Source: an uncultured Aeromonadales bacterium (GTDB taxonomy: Bacteria > Pseudomonadota > Gammaproteobacteria > Enterobacterales > Succinivibrionaceae). Taken from it: 38,983 bases of DNA. Of the stretch, positions 8,119 through 16,933 are shown in pieces (within the stretch, counting starts at the first letter, position 1; every line of letters starts with the position of its first letter). A model generated the notes under the pieces. That model made no database searches and was not told where the DNA came from. It saw nothing but the letters and a program-made list of their open reading frames with translations. The stretch lies in the NCBI GenBank assembly GCA_902761645.1, contig CACWLF010000019.1, positions 1-38,983 on the forward strand, read 5' to 3'. Made by a program: the position numbers and the translations under genes.

Positions 8119-10582
8119 CGGAATTCTCCGCATCGCCAAGATAAGTGCCGACTCCGCCGATTTCAACACCGTCTATGAGTTCCTCCTTTCGTATTCCCAT
8201 TACATCCATACTCATGGAACAGGCAACAATTTTAACGCCGTTATCAATGGCCTTTTTCATTAAATCCTCAAGACTGTCGATATTTTTGTCCTTCATGATT
8301 CCCTTCATCATCGCGGTTCCAATACCTCCCATATTCATTTTGGACAGTTTGAGTCTGCCTGCTCCCCTTGGCAGCATGGCTCCGAACATTTTTTCAATAA
8401 AACTCTTTTTTACTTTGACTTTATCCGCTTTTCGCAATGCATTCAGTCCCCAGAATGTAAAGAACATTGTAACCGGACTCCCCATTGCCAGTGCTCCGTT
8501 GGCTATAATAAATCCGGCAATAACCTTATCGAGATCACCGTTGAATACAACTATTGTTTTGCCTCTGGTTTCGCTGACTGCAGCCGGTTTATTGATTTCA
8601 GGTCCTGCAGAAGATTTTCCCTTGCGGATTGTTGCCATGTATTCACCGCCTTTTTCCTGCCTGCCTATCAGAGTATTTCCTGTTCTTTCGCACCATGAGG
8701 CAATATCCTTTGAAAAGCCCGGATCCGAGGCTGAAATTTCAAGCTGTTCTCCTTCATTCATGTTTTTGACTGTCTTAAAGACTTCCATAATCGGTCCTGG
8801 ACACTGCATTCCGCAGCAGTCCAGTTTCAATGTCCTGGATGTATCGGTTTTGCCTGCAGATGAATTATCCGGAGTCTGCGAAGCTGCAGGTTCCTGAAAA
8901 CCGTTATGTTCTGAATCCTGCGGATAGTTTGACTGATAGAATTTAACACCGCCTGGATATACCTCCACGTTTGAAAATCCGTTCTGCATCAGAATTCTTG
9001 CTCCGTTGTATGCTCTTACGCCAACTGCACAGAATACTATGATTTTTCGGTTTTTATCAATTTCCACGAGTCTGTCCCGCAGTAAACCGAGAGGAATGTT
9101 AACAGCACCCGGGATGGAATATGCCATGGTTTCTGCCTCCTCTCTGACGTCGAGCAGTACAGAATCCGGTTCCTTTGCAGGTGCATCATATGATGCGAAT
9201 CTAACAAGACCGTCCCTGATGTTTTCTGCTACATATCCTGCCATATTTACAGGATCTTTGGCTGAAGAAAACGGAGGAGCGTATGCCAGTTCCAGATCCT
9301 TCAGGTTATAGGCGGATGCTCCGAGGCGCAGCGCTACGCCCAGAGTGTCAATTCTTTTATCAACGCCGTCCTTGCCTACGATTTGAGCACCGAGAATTTT
9401 TCCTGAATCCGGTACGAACAGCATTTTTATTACCATAGGTGCTGCACCTGGATAGTAACCGGCATGGGAATTCTGGGTGATAATCAGACTTTCGTAATCG
9501 GAACCCTTCTTCATCCCGTTTCTGAGCAGAGTCTTTTCATTTGCACCGGTGGATGCTACAGTATAATCAAAAACCTTGGCAATGGATGATCCCTGTGTTC
9601 CCTTGTAATATGTTTCCTTTCCTGCCAGAATGTCGGCAACTATTCTTCCCTGCTTGTTTGCGGGCCCTGCCAGCGGTACCATTGCAGGTTTTTTGAAAAC
9701 AAAATCCTCAACTTCGGTTACATCGCCGACTGCATAAATGGAAGGATCGCTGGTGCGCATGAATTTATCAACAACAATACCGCCGCGTTCGTTGAGTTTT
9801 AAGTCGGCATCTTTTGCCAATGAACTGTTTGGACGTACTCCAATGGAAAGAATAACCGAATCTGCAGCTATCGACTTGCCGCTTTTCAAGTTTATGATTA
9901 CTTTTTCTTCCTGTTCAGTAAAAGATTCAACTCCGTCCGACAGCCGGAGATCTACACCTTTCTGTCTTATATTTTCGTGCAGAATCTGAGCCATTTCAAA
10001 ATCAACAGGCGCCATTACCTGATCCAGTGCTTCGATAAGTGAAACCTTCAATCCTGCATGATGAAGATTTTCAGCCATTTCCAAACCGATAAAACCGCCG
10101 CCTATAACCGCCACGCTTTTTATTTTTTCGCTTTGTACCAGAGCTCTGATTTTATCTGTATCAGGTACAGTCCATAATGTATGAATTTTCGGATTGTCGA
10201 TTCCCGGAATTCTAGGGCGCAGTGGAGAGGAACCGGTTGCTATGACAAGATCATCATAAGATTCCTGATATTCCTCGCCGGTATTGAGGTTTCTGATATG
10301 AACTTTTTTATTCTGCCGATCGATTTTAACTGCTTCGTTTTTTACACGGACATCAATGTTGAATCGTTCTTTCATTCGTTCAGGAGTCATCAGGAGCAGT
10401 GCATTTCTGTTTCGTATCACGTTGCCTACATGATATGGAAGACCGCAGTTGGCATAGGAAATATACTCTCCGCGTTCCAGCATGATTATTTTGCGGTTGC
10501 CGTCTAATCTGCGAAGACGTGCGGCACAGCTTGCTCCGCCTGCAACACCGCCGATAATAACTGTTTTTCTTACATTGCCCAT
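8099..10582 (-). CDS. CoA-disulfide reductase-type flavoprotein fused to rhodanese, TusA and DsrE-like domains
   Basis: An 827-aa multidomain sulfur-handling protein. Residues 1-330 form a pyridine nucleotide-disulfide oxidoreductase with an FAD motif (GGVAGGASCAARL), an NAD(P)H motif (VIGGGFIGLEMAENL) and the CoA-disulfide reductase single active-site cysteine in YANCGLPYHVG (Cys46). A dimerisation domain follows to about 445. A rhodanese domain (about 460-560) has FCAVGVR with Cys518. A TusA/SirA-like domain has the CPGP motif with Cys594. The C-terminal 170 residues resemble DsrE-type domains (TIVVFNGDLDKVIAGF, VACSMSMDVMG). The likely job is NAD(P)H-dependent reduction of CoA disulfide, persulfide or polysulfide with sulfur relay between domains. 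Such fusions are known; the exact substrate here is not. It is upstream of, and overlaps, a Crp/Fnr gene. Confidence 0.9.
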   Translation of the reverse strand: MGNVRKTVIIGGVAGGASCAARLRRLDGNRKIIMLERGEYISYANCGLPYHVGNVIRNRNALLLMTPERMKERFNIDVRVKNEAVKIDRQNKKVHIRNLNTGEEYQESYDDLVIATGSSPLRPRIPGIDNPKIHTLWTVPDTDKIRALVQSEKIKSVAVIGGGFIGLEMAENLHHAGLKVSLIEALDQVMAPVDFEMAQILHENIRQKGVDLRLSDGVESFTEQEEKVIINLKSGKSIAADSVILSIGVRPNSSLAKDADLKLNERGGIVVDKFMRTSDPSIYAVGDVTEVEDFVFKKPAMVPLAGPANKQGRIVADILAGKETYYKGTQGSSIAKVFDYTVASTGANEKTLLRNGMKKGSDYESLIITQNSHAGYYPGAAPMVIKMLFVPDSGKILGAQIVGKDGVDKRIDTLGVALRLGASAYNLKDLELAYAPPFSSAKDPVNMAGYVAENIRDGLVRFASYDAPAKEPDSVLLDVREEAETMAYSIPGAVNIPLGLLRDRLVEIDKNRKIIVFCAVGVRAYNGARILMQNGFSNVEVYPGGVKFYQSNYPQDSEHNGFQEPAASQTPDNSSAGKTDTSRTLKLDCCGMQCPGPIMEVFKTVKNMNEGEQLEISASDPGFSKDIASWCERTGNTLIGRQEKGGEYMATIRKGKSSAGPEINKPAAVSETRGKTIVVFNGDLDKVIAGFIIANGALAMGSPVTMFFTFWGLNALRKADKVKVKKSFIEKMFGAMLPRGAGRLKLSKMNMGGIGTAMMKGIMKDKNIDSLEDLMKKAIDNGVKIVACSMSMDVMGIRKEELIDGVEIGGVGTYLGDAENSDVNLFI

Positions 10583-10601
10583 TGTGAAATCTCCTGTAAG
10601 T

Positions 10602-10642
10602 GATCTTTATTATGATTCAAATTTGATTGTTTCCAATATTGG
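10602..10642 (-). promoter_or_regulatory. Probable promoter of the CoA-disulfide reductase/Crp-Fnr unit
   Basis: On the minus strand TTGGAA (10631-10636), a 16-bp spacer and CATAAT (10609-10614) predict a start near 10602, about 20 nt before the ATG. A perfect palindrome CCAATATTGG (10633-10642) overlaps the -35 box and could be an operator. Confidence 0.5.
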
Positions 10643-10674
10643 TATTCATACTAACAAATATGGATTATTCATTC

Positions 10675-10689
10675 TGTGACATAGTCACA
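10675..10689. promoter_or_regulatory. Candidate Crp/Fnr-type operator
   Basis: TGTGAC-ATA-GTCACA is a perfect 6-bp dyad with a 3-nt centre, about 80 nt upstream of the predicted transcript start. It resembles a CRP half-site pair but has one base less between TGTGA and TCACA than the usual N6 spacing. The Crp/Fnr protein encoded in the same unit is the obvious candidate binder (inference). Confidence 0.45.
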
Positions 10690-11116
10690 TAAATAAATGT
10701 TGACCACATTGTTATTCGTAATTTATGTTTATTTAAAATAAATGATATACAAATTTGATGATAAGAGTGATTAATGTATAAGATGTTGAACTGGATGGAA
10801 ATAGAATTGTGTCTAGTTTGTTATAATGCAGAGTACGTTGCATGCAAATTATAAACATTATTACAATGCAGAATTTTCTTTTGTAATTTACCTCCTCGAT
10901 GATTGATACACAGAGAAAGATGGGTTTGATTATTTGGATGCAACTATTGAAGTTCTTTCCATGATCAGAAAATAATAGATTTTGATAGCGTTGATGACAT
11001 TCTCATTGGTGGTAAGGTTAAATCTGATCTATAAAAGAATCATGATGTAATTGAGTTGTTACTAAGAAACTTTTTCATTTGTTTTTTGGGGACTGAAATT
11101 GTGAGAGGTAATAATA
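10690..11116. other. 427-nt region without an intact gene
   Basis: Only short broken reading frames are visible. One stretch near 10905-10980 reads as a plausible peptide (YTEKDGFDYLDATIEV...) bounded by stops. Another, near 10983-11034, reads DSVDDILIGGKVKSDL before a stop. These look like possible remnants of a decayed gene rather than an active one, but are too short to identify. AT-rich sequence follows up to the pseI ribosome binding site (AGAGG). Confidence 0.3.
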
Positions 11117-12160
11117 ATGTTTCGTATATTTGATAAAATTAACAATGGCCATGTCTATGTCTATGTTATAGCAGAAATGAGTGCTAATCACGGCGGGAAT
11201 CTGGATACGGCATTGGAAATTGTTAGGCAGGCAGCAAATGCAGGTGCAGACTGCCTAAAAATTCAGACCTATACTGCTGACAGCATCACGATTGACTGCG
11301 ACTCGGATGATTTCATAATTCATGACGGACTTTGGAATGGATCAAAACTTTATGATTTATATACTGAAGCTGCTACTCCTTATGAGTGGCAACGGCGAAT
11401 CAAAGAAGAGTGTGATGCTTGCGGGATTGATTTTTTGTCCACACCTTTTGATAGGGAGGCGGTTGATTTTCTGGAAAAAATAGGTTGTGAAGCATATAAG
11501 ATAGCCAGTTTTGAACTTGTAGATATTCCGCTGATCGAATATGCCGCATCCATGAATAAACCTATGATCATGTCATGCGGTATGGCAAGTATTGAAGAAA
11601 TTCAGGAAGCTATCGATGCATGCCATAGAGTCGGTAATGATAAGATTGTGCTTCTGAAATGCTGTAGTGAATACCCGGCAAACTGGAAAAATATGCATGT
11701 ATCAAATATACCTGACATGATAAAACGTTTTGGTTTACGAGTAGGGTTGTCTGATCACAGCTCAGGAAGTATTGCATCAGTTGTTGCGGTTTCCATGGGA
11801 GCGTGTGTTATTGAAAAACATATCAAAATTGAAGGTGTTGAGAGCGCTGATAGCAAATTCAGTATGACTATTGATGAATTCGCAGAAATGGTTAAAAATG
11901 TACGTGATGCAAAAATTATTGCCGGGGATGTGTTTTACGGTGCATCAGAAGGAGAACGGCCAAATCTTAAATTCAGACGAAGCCTGTTTGCCGTGAAGGA
12001 TATAAGGGCCGGAGAAAAAATTACAGCAGAAAATGTTCGCAGTATCAGACCGTCAACAGGACTTAAACCAAAATACTATCCGGATATTTTGGATAAAACA
12101 GCAAAGGTCGATATTCCTTTTGGAACGCCGATCTCTTTTGAAATACTGCAGGAGAATTAA
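11117..12160 (+). CDS. pseI: Pseudaminic acid synthase
   Basis: Condenses 2,4-diacetamido-2,4,6-trideoxy-L-altrose with phosphoenolpyruvate to give pseudaminic acid, a nine-carbon sugar used on flagella, capsules and lipopolysaccharide. The protein is 347 aa. The N-terminal NeuB barrel has IAEMSANHGGNLDTALE, KIQTYTADSIT, DFIIHDGLWNGSKLYDLY and GLSDHSSGS. The C-terminal SAF/antifreeze-like domain (about 285-345) includes FRRSLFAVKDIRAGEKIT. The DFII..GLW..KLY..Y block and SVRPS-like RSIRPSTGLKPKYY fit PseI better than sialic or legionaminic acid synthases. A frameshifted acetyltransferase gene follows after 2 nt. No other pse genes are in the window, so the rest of the pathway must lie elsewhere or be lost. 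Confidence 0.88.
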   Translation: MFRIFDKINNGHVYVYVIAEMSANHGGNLDTALEIVRQAANAGADCLKIQTYTADSITIDCDSDDFIIHDGLWNGSKLYDLYTEAATPYEWQRRIKEECDACGIDFLSTPFDREAVDFLEKIGCEAYKIASFELVDIPLIEYAASMNKPMIMSCGMASIEEIQEAIDACHRVGNDKIVLLKCCSEYPANWKNMHVSNIPDMIKRFGLRVGLSDHSSGSIASVVAVSMGACVIEKHIKIEGVESADSKFSMTIDEFAEMVKNVRDAKIIAGDVFYGASEGERPNLKFRRSLFAVKDIRAGEKITAENVRSIRPSTGLKPKYYPDILDKTAKVDIPFGTPISFEILQEN

Positions 12161-12162
12161 TT

Positions 12163-12641
12163 ATGGTATTTCTGCTAAAAGCTACATTGTCGGATATTGA
12201 TTTGCTGTATGAATGGGCTAATGATCATGTTGTACGGGAAAACTCCTTTAGTACGGAGCCGATATCTTATGATACACATGTAGAATGGTTCAATAGGATC
12301 ATGACTGATGATTCTGTAGCACTGTACATCATGATGGAACGTAACATTCCTGTAGGACAAATTAGACTGAATATAGATGGAAATGAAGCAGAAATAAGCT
12401 ATAGCATATCAGCCAACTTTCGAGGAAAAGGTTTGGGAGGAAAATTCTGCAACTAATAGTTGATGAAGTTCAAAGAAACTTTCATCATATTAAGACGCTT
12501 GTTGCAAAAGTAAAACCTGATAACAGATCATCAATAAAATTGTTTGAAAACTATGGTTTTTATATGAAATATGCAAGTTATACAATGAAAATTAATGAAT
12601 GGCCAACAGGTTGGTTTTTTATCAATTCGGGTTTGAAGTAA
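12163..12641 (+). pseudogene. GNAT acetyltransferase, frameshifted (PseH-like by context)
   Basis: The first reading frame gives a GNAT N-terminus (LLKATLSDIDLLYEWANDH) through the acetyl-CoA loop FRGKGLGGK, then stops at 12456. Shifting by one base at the AAAA run near 12443-12446 restores a normal GNAT C-terminus: ILQLIVDEVQRNFHHI, KVKPDNRSSIKLFENYGF, ending at 12641. One missing A in the run explains it. The start lies 2 nt after pseI with AGGAG in the pseI 3' end, so it was translated with pseI. PseH, which acetylates a pseudaminic acid precursor, is the natural guess from this pairing. A sequencing error cannot be excluded. Confidence 0.75.
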
Positions 12642-12840
12642 TACATTTTTACAATTAAACTTTTTCCAAATTTATCTGTCCGTTATAAGTTACAAAATTA
12701 TTTGTTTTTTTTGAGTGATAATATATATATTCGTTAATAATTGTTGGTATTTTCTTGCAAAAATAAGACTCATATTAACTATTTAAGAAATAAAAGTAAG
12801 TATAATGGTTGTATTTATAAAATAGTTTATTGGTGTATCT

Positions 12841-14796
12841 ATGAAATTATGTAATTTGCTAAAAAAATATTGTTTGATTTCATTTATTGCATGCAGTGCG
12901 GGTATACTGGCTGGCTGCGACGATGATCCAGCTCCGGCACAGCAGGCAAAACCTGCACAGACAGCCGATAACAAGGCTGTTCAGGAAGTTGCTGCCAAAC
13001 AGCCGAAGTTTGAACCGGCTCCAAAGGTGGATTCTGCCACAATTTTTGCAAATCCCCAGGAGTATCTGAAGACCCTTGTGGTTGAAGGTGATGTAGCATT
13101 GGATATATTGGTAGCCAATCAAATGGATCGTGACTATCACTATGAAATCTGCATAGGTGATACCTGCCAGAAAATGGTAAGAGATTCAAGTTCAGGTCTG
13201 TTTAAATATACCTGCGATAAACTGAATACCAGATCACCTTGTTCTTCTGTATACAATATCAAGGTATGTAACGATTTTGAAAAGGTGTGCAACAGCAAAA
13301 TTATAGATTTTGCAGGTCGCCTGAAAGCAAAAAAAGTCAAGGTTGGATATGAACATGCCTGTGCAATCAGACTTGACAACAGTGTTAAGTGCTGGGGTAA
13401 TACTAGAGGCTTTTCAAATCCTGAAGGAACTCAGACCGCAGACGGAACACTGGCTGCGGATATTATTCTGTCAAAAAGTCAGGATGTTACCTGCGTGATT
13501 GATCCGAATCATAATTTCAAATGCTACGGTGTTGATGCAAAACGTTTCAAACCGATTGAATCCCTGGTAAGAGATGCTTCGGTAAGTATCAACTCAATAT
13601 GCTATGTAACTCTTGACGGCAAGGTTTACTGCATTGATGCCCAGGATGAAGAGAATGCCTACATTGCATATACCAATGAGTCCGGCGGTAATGTCAACGA
13701 TCTTTCCGATATTAAAAAAATCGAATCAGAGGAATTTTATACTGTAGCATTGGACTTTAAGGGCAAACTGCATTTCTACGGATTTAATCTGGATAATTCA
13801 AGATTCAAGGAAATGCGTAATGTTTTAAAGAAGATTGAAGATATTACCGACGTAAAGGACTTCTCTGTCGGTAATGATGCAGTATGTGTAATAGCTGGGG
13901 AAAACAATTCCGTTTCCTGCTATGGTCCTAAGAAAAGCTTTGATTACACGGATATCGATATTATCGGTGTGAATGACGCAAAATCCATTTCTGTCGGAGC
14001 TCAGAGTGCGTGTGTATCTTATGTTGCACAGGATCGTTCTACCAGAGGAATGTGCGGCGGTTTACCGTTCTACTATGAAGGAGTACCTGCTCAGATTGAT
14101 GTGGTAGGAATTTCACAGGGTAATAATCAGGTGTGCATTATCAGAGGAAATAACGATGTAGAGTGCTACGGCAATGACTACCATCGCAACGGTGTTAACT
14201 TCGTACCTGATTATCCGACGGTTTTCTACGAAAACAACGGAATTGTAAAAGTTGATCTGCTGAAAGAGGATAATCCTAAGTTGGACGGTAATACAGCATG
14301 CCGTATCAACTACAAGCGTCATGAGATTATCTGCCGTATTCAGAAACTGGATTTCCTGCCTAAGGATCTGCTGTTAAAACCTAAATTTGAAGTGAATTCT
14401 CTTGATGGTCAGGTATTTGTTAACGGTGAACACTTTATCAATGGTTCTTCTACAATCAGTCTTAATCCTGAACAGAAGATTACAGTGTTATCCTCAAACG
14501 GTAAACCTGTCGAATATAAATTCAAATTGCTGCAAACCATGAAGGTTGTGAAGAAATATGATTTGAACAAAACATGGGATGATGCTGAACATCCGATTTC
14601 TGACTACTCATGCGTATGGAGTTTCTCTGACGGTTCCATAGATGAAGGAACATGCGAGAAGCCTGTTGTTCATACATTTGAAACAGATTTTGCTGAAAAC
14701 AAGAATGATTTGAAAGCAAAAGTTGATGCTTATCGTAAAGATGTTGCTGACGGCGGATTTGATATTCATCATTATCAGCCGAAGGCAGTAGAGTAA
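12841..14796 (+). CDS. Large lipoprotein with RCC1-like repeats
   Basis: A 651-aa predicted lipoprotein with no known function. The signal peptide ends in the lipobox LAGC (Cys26). Residues 27-29 are Asp; Asp at +2 is the classic inner-membrane retention signal in E. coli. A Pro/Ala/Gln-rich linker follows (to about residue 60). The middle (about 160-440) has repeats of the form hydrophobic-G-x-x-x-x-C-x-I-...-V-x-C-[WY]-G, for example HACAIRLDNSVKCWG, VTCVIDPNHNFKCYG, AVCVIAGENNSVSCYG and QVCIIRGNNDVECYG. These resemble RCC1/BLIP-II beta-propeller blades with a cysteine pair in each blade. A C-terminal region of mixed beta sequence completes the protein. It appears monocistronic and is followed by a bidirectional terminator shared with pta. 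Confidence 0.8.
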   Translation: MKLCNLLKKYCLISFIACSAGILAGCDDDPAPAQQAKPAQTADNKAVQEVAAKQPKFEPAPKVDSATIFANPQEYLKTLVVEGDVALDILVANQMDRDYHYEICIGDTCQKMVRDSSSGLFKYTCDKLNTRSPCSSVYNIKVCNDFEKVCNSKIIDFAGRLKAKKVKVGYEHACAIRLDNSVKCWGNTRGFSNPEGTQTADGTLAADIILSKSQDVTCVIDPNHNFKCYGVDAKRFKPIESLVRDASVSINSICYVTLDGKVYCIDAQDEENAYIAYTNESGGNVNDLSDIKKIESEEFYTVALDFKGKLHFYGFNLDNSRFKEMRNVLKKIEDITDVKDFSVGNDAVCVIAGENNSVSCYGPKKSFDYTDIDIIGVNDAKSISVGAQSACVSYVAQDRSTRGMCGGLPFYYEGVPAQIDVVGISQGNNQVCIIRGNNDVECYGNDYHRNGVNFVPDYPTVFYENNGIVKVDLLKEDNPKLDGNTACRINYKRHEIICRIQKLDFLPKDLLLKPKFEVNSLDGQVFVNGEHFINGSSTISLNPEQKITVLSSNGKPVEYKFKLLQTMKVVKKYDLNKTWDDAEHPISDYSCVWSFSDGSIDEGTCEKPVVHTFETDFAENKNDLKAKVDAYRKDVADGGFDIHHYQPKAVE

Positions 14797-14826
14797 GTTC
14801 ATCAGAAGAATTGTTGTCATAAATCA

Positions 14827-14856
14827 AAGCCACCTGATATTCTTCAGGTGGCTTTT
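14827..14856 (+). terminator. Terminator after the RCC1-like lipoprotein gene
   Basis: AAGCCACCTGA pairs with TCAGGTGGCTT around a short loop, followed by TTTT. It lies between two convergent genes, and its A-run on the 5' side lets it also work for pta on the minus strand. Confidence 0.85.
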
Positions 14857-14894
14857 ATAACTTAACAATCTGTTAAACTTAATATAGAGTTTAA

Positions 14895-15908
14895 TTATGC
14901 TTTCGCAATTTGATCTGCCTGAATTGCAGTTATGGCGATTGTGTAAACAATATCTTCAACCAATGCGCCGCGTGACAGATCGTTTACCGGTCTCTTTAAA
15001 CCCTGCAGCATTGGACCTACAGATATAACGCCTGCAGAGCGCTGAACAGCCTTGTATGTACAGTTACCGCAGCTTAAATCAGGGAAAATGAATACATTTG
15101 CCTGACCTGCAACTTTTGAACCTGGAGCTTTTTGAGCTGCTACCTCAGGAACAATAGCCGCATCGTACTGTAAAGGTCCGTCAATTAATAAATCAGGACG
15201 CTTTTCCTGTGCAAGTTTTGCTGCATCGCGAACCTTATCAACATCTTCACCTTTACCTGAAGTTCCGGTTGAATAAGAAATCATTGCAACTTTAGGATCG
15301 ATGCCGAAAGCCTTTGCCGAATCTGCTGACTGGATAGCAATCTGTGACAACTCTTCTGAAGTAGGTTTAGGGTTGATTGCGCAGTCACCGTATACTAAAA
15401 CCTGATCCGGCATCAGCATGAAGAATACAGATGACACGATTGATTGACCAGGAGCGGTTTTGATTACCTGAAGTGCAGGGCGGATGGTATTTGCTGTAGT
15501 GTGAACAGCACCTGAAACCAGACCGTCAACTTCATTTCTTTCAATCATCATGGTACCAAGATAAACATTATCCTGCAGTAAAGCCAATGCATCTTCAGGA
15601 GTTAATCCCTTGGATTTACGCAGTTCAACCAGGCGATCTACATAATTATTACGAATGGTATCAGGATCGACAATTTCAATTTTTTCGTTTAATGTTATAT
15701 TTAAAGACTTTGCAACGTTTTCGATTTCTTCTTTTTTACCAAGTAATACAGGAGTTGCAATTCCTTTTTCTGCGCAAATATTAGCAGCTTGAACGGTTCT
15801 TGGTTCATTACCTTCTGGAAGTACGATTCTTTTGTTTGCTTCATGAGCTTTTTGAGTTAAAAATTCACAGAATTTTTGTGGTGCATCTGTTACTTTTGCT
15901 TGAGTCAT
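14895..15908 (-). CDS. pta: Phosphate acetyltransferase, catalytic domain only
   Basis: Converts acetyl-CoA and phosphate to acetyl phosphate and CoA, the first step of acetate and ATP formation. At 337 aa it corresponds to just the C-terminal PTA_PTB domain. It follows E. coli Pta residues about 390-714 closely: [60 protein letters not shown] and [19 protein letters not shown]. The N-terminal P-loop-like and DRTGG regulatory domains of the gammaproteobacterial enzyme are absent. No upstream reading frame encodes them. The ATG at 15908 has GAGGA 6 nt upstream, so the short form looks genuine. ackA, its usual partner, is not adjacent; yfbV, its E. coli neighbour, is 1 kb away. Confidence 0.93.
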   Translation of the reverse strand: MTQAKVTDAPQKFCEFLTQKAHEANKRIVLPEGNEPRTVQAANICAEKGIATPVLLGKKEEIENVAKSLNITLNEKIEIVDPDTIRNNYVDRLVELRKSKGLTPEDALALLQDNVYLGTMMIERNEVDGLVSGAVHTTANTIRPALQVIKTAPGQSIVSSVFFMLMPDQVLVYGDCAINPKPTSEELSQIAIQSADSAKAFGIDPKVAMISYSTGTSGKGEDVDKVRDAAKLAQEKRPDLLIDGPLQYDAAIVPEVAAQKAPGSKVAGQANVFIFPDLSCGNCTYKAVQRSAGVISVGPMLQGLKRPVNDLSRGALVEDIVYTIAITAIQADQIAKA

Positions 15909-16023
15909 TTGTAATCCTCATTAATTGATTATTTTAAAAATAAACCTAGTCATTCCAACAAAGGAGGCTACATTAATTTTAACAAAATTTGTCTTTAGTA
16001 AAAACTAAAGAATAAAATAATTA

Positions 16024-16046
16024 GGCTCTGTTGTTACAACAGAACC
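16024..16046. repeat. Inverted repeat in the pta/pflA divergent region
   Basis: GGCTCTGTTG (16024-16033) and CAACAGAACC (16037-16046) pair at 9 of 10 positions around TTA. AT-rich flanks (AATTA/TAATT) extend the dyad loosely. It lies between the divergent pta and pflA genes and could be an operator or a small hairpin; there is no U-run. Confidence 0.45.
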
Positions 16047-16183
16047 AATAATTATATTGCTGTTATACGGACAGCTGTGTTTTTACTGTTATGCAAATAC
16101 TATGAATAAATTCCGGACTTTTAAGATTTGCAATCTGAGTGTAGAATACTGCTGTAGTAACAAAAGATAATCCGGAGATGAAT

Positions 16184-16933
16184 ATGAGTAGTGATGTGGC
16201 ACGAATTCAGTCTATTGAATCATGCGGTGCTGTTGATGGTCCAGGCTTAAGATACGTTGTTTTTTTTCAGGGATGCCAGTTTAAATGCAGATACTGCCAC
16301 AATCGTGACACCTGGAATATGAGCGGAGGCTTTGAAAAATCGCTGGACGAAATGCTCAGGGAAATAAAAAGTTACCTTGCTTTTTACAGACCGAACAACG
16401 GAGGTGTAACGGCATCAGGCGGTGAAGCTACTCTGCAAATGGATTTTGTTACCAGATTGTTTGCTGAAGCTAAAAAACTGAATCTTACTACCTGCCTTGA
16501 TTCCAATGGCTGTATTACACGTTACGATCAGAAACTGTCAGATCTCCTTGATGTAACCGATTTGGTAATGCTTGATATTAAGCATATGGATGAAGCACAG
16601 CACAAAAAATTAACTCATATGAGCAACATGTTTACACTGGATTTCGCAAAGCATTTGTTTAAGCGCGGAATTCATATGTGGATTCGCTATGTTGTGGTTC
16701 CAGGCTGGTCTGATCAGGAGTCAAATGTCAGGGCGCTTGGCCGGTTTATTGTTGAGAATATCAAGGACTGCGTAGATTATGTGGATATTCTTCCGTATCA
16801 TGAACTTGGAAAACATAAATGGAAGGAATACAATGATCCTTACGAACTGGAAAATGTATCTCCGCCTTCTGCAGATGAGATTAATAAAATTAAACAGATT
16901 CTCATTAATGATTATCATCTTAATGTCAGATAA
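16184..16933 (+). CDS. pflA: Pyruvate formate-lyase activating enzyme
   Basis: Radical-SAM enzyme that installs the glycyl radical on PflB. It is 249 aa, and the [4Fe-4S] motif CxxxCxxC is at Cys31, Cys35 and Cys38 (GCQFKCRYCHN). Other E. coli-like blocks are RIQSIESCGAVDGPGLR at the N-terminus, the GGVTASGGEATLQ glycine-rich motif, and DLVMLDIKHMD. Two ATGs lie at 16178 and 16184. GGAG at 16174-16177 abuts the first but sits 6 nt from the second, and homologues begin there, so 16184 is used. It ends exactly against the convergent yfbV stop codon. Unlike E. coli, it is separated from pflB by yfbV and lies on the opposite strand. Confidence 0.95.
   Translation: MSSDVARIQSIESCGAVDGPGLRYVVFFQGCQFKCRYCHNRDTWNMSGGFEKSLDEMLREIKSYLAFYRPNNGGVTASGGEATLQMDFVTRLFAEAKKLNLTTCLDSNGCITRYDQKLSDLLDVTDLVMLDIKHMDEAQHKKLTHMSNMFTLDFAKHLFKRGIHMWIRYVVVPGWSDQESNVRALGRFIVENIKDCVDYVDILPYHELGKHKWKEYNDPYELENVSPPSADEINKIKQILINDYHLNVR

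Noticed and set aside
8145-8897. A 250-aa plus-strand reading frame
   Set aside because: It lies entirely opposite the CoA-disulfide reductase fusion, has no recognisable motif or ribosome binding site, and is a shadow of the well-supported minus-strand gene.
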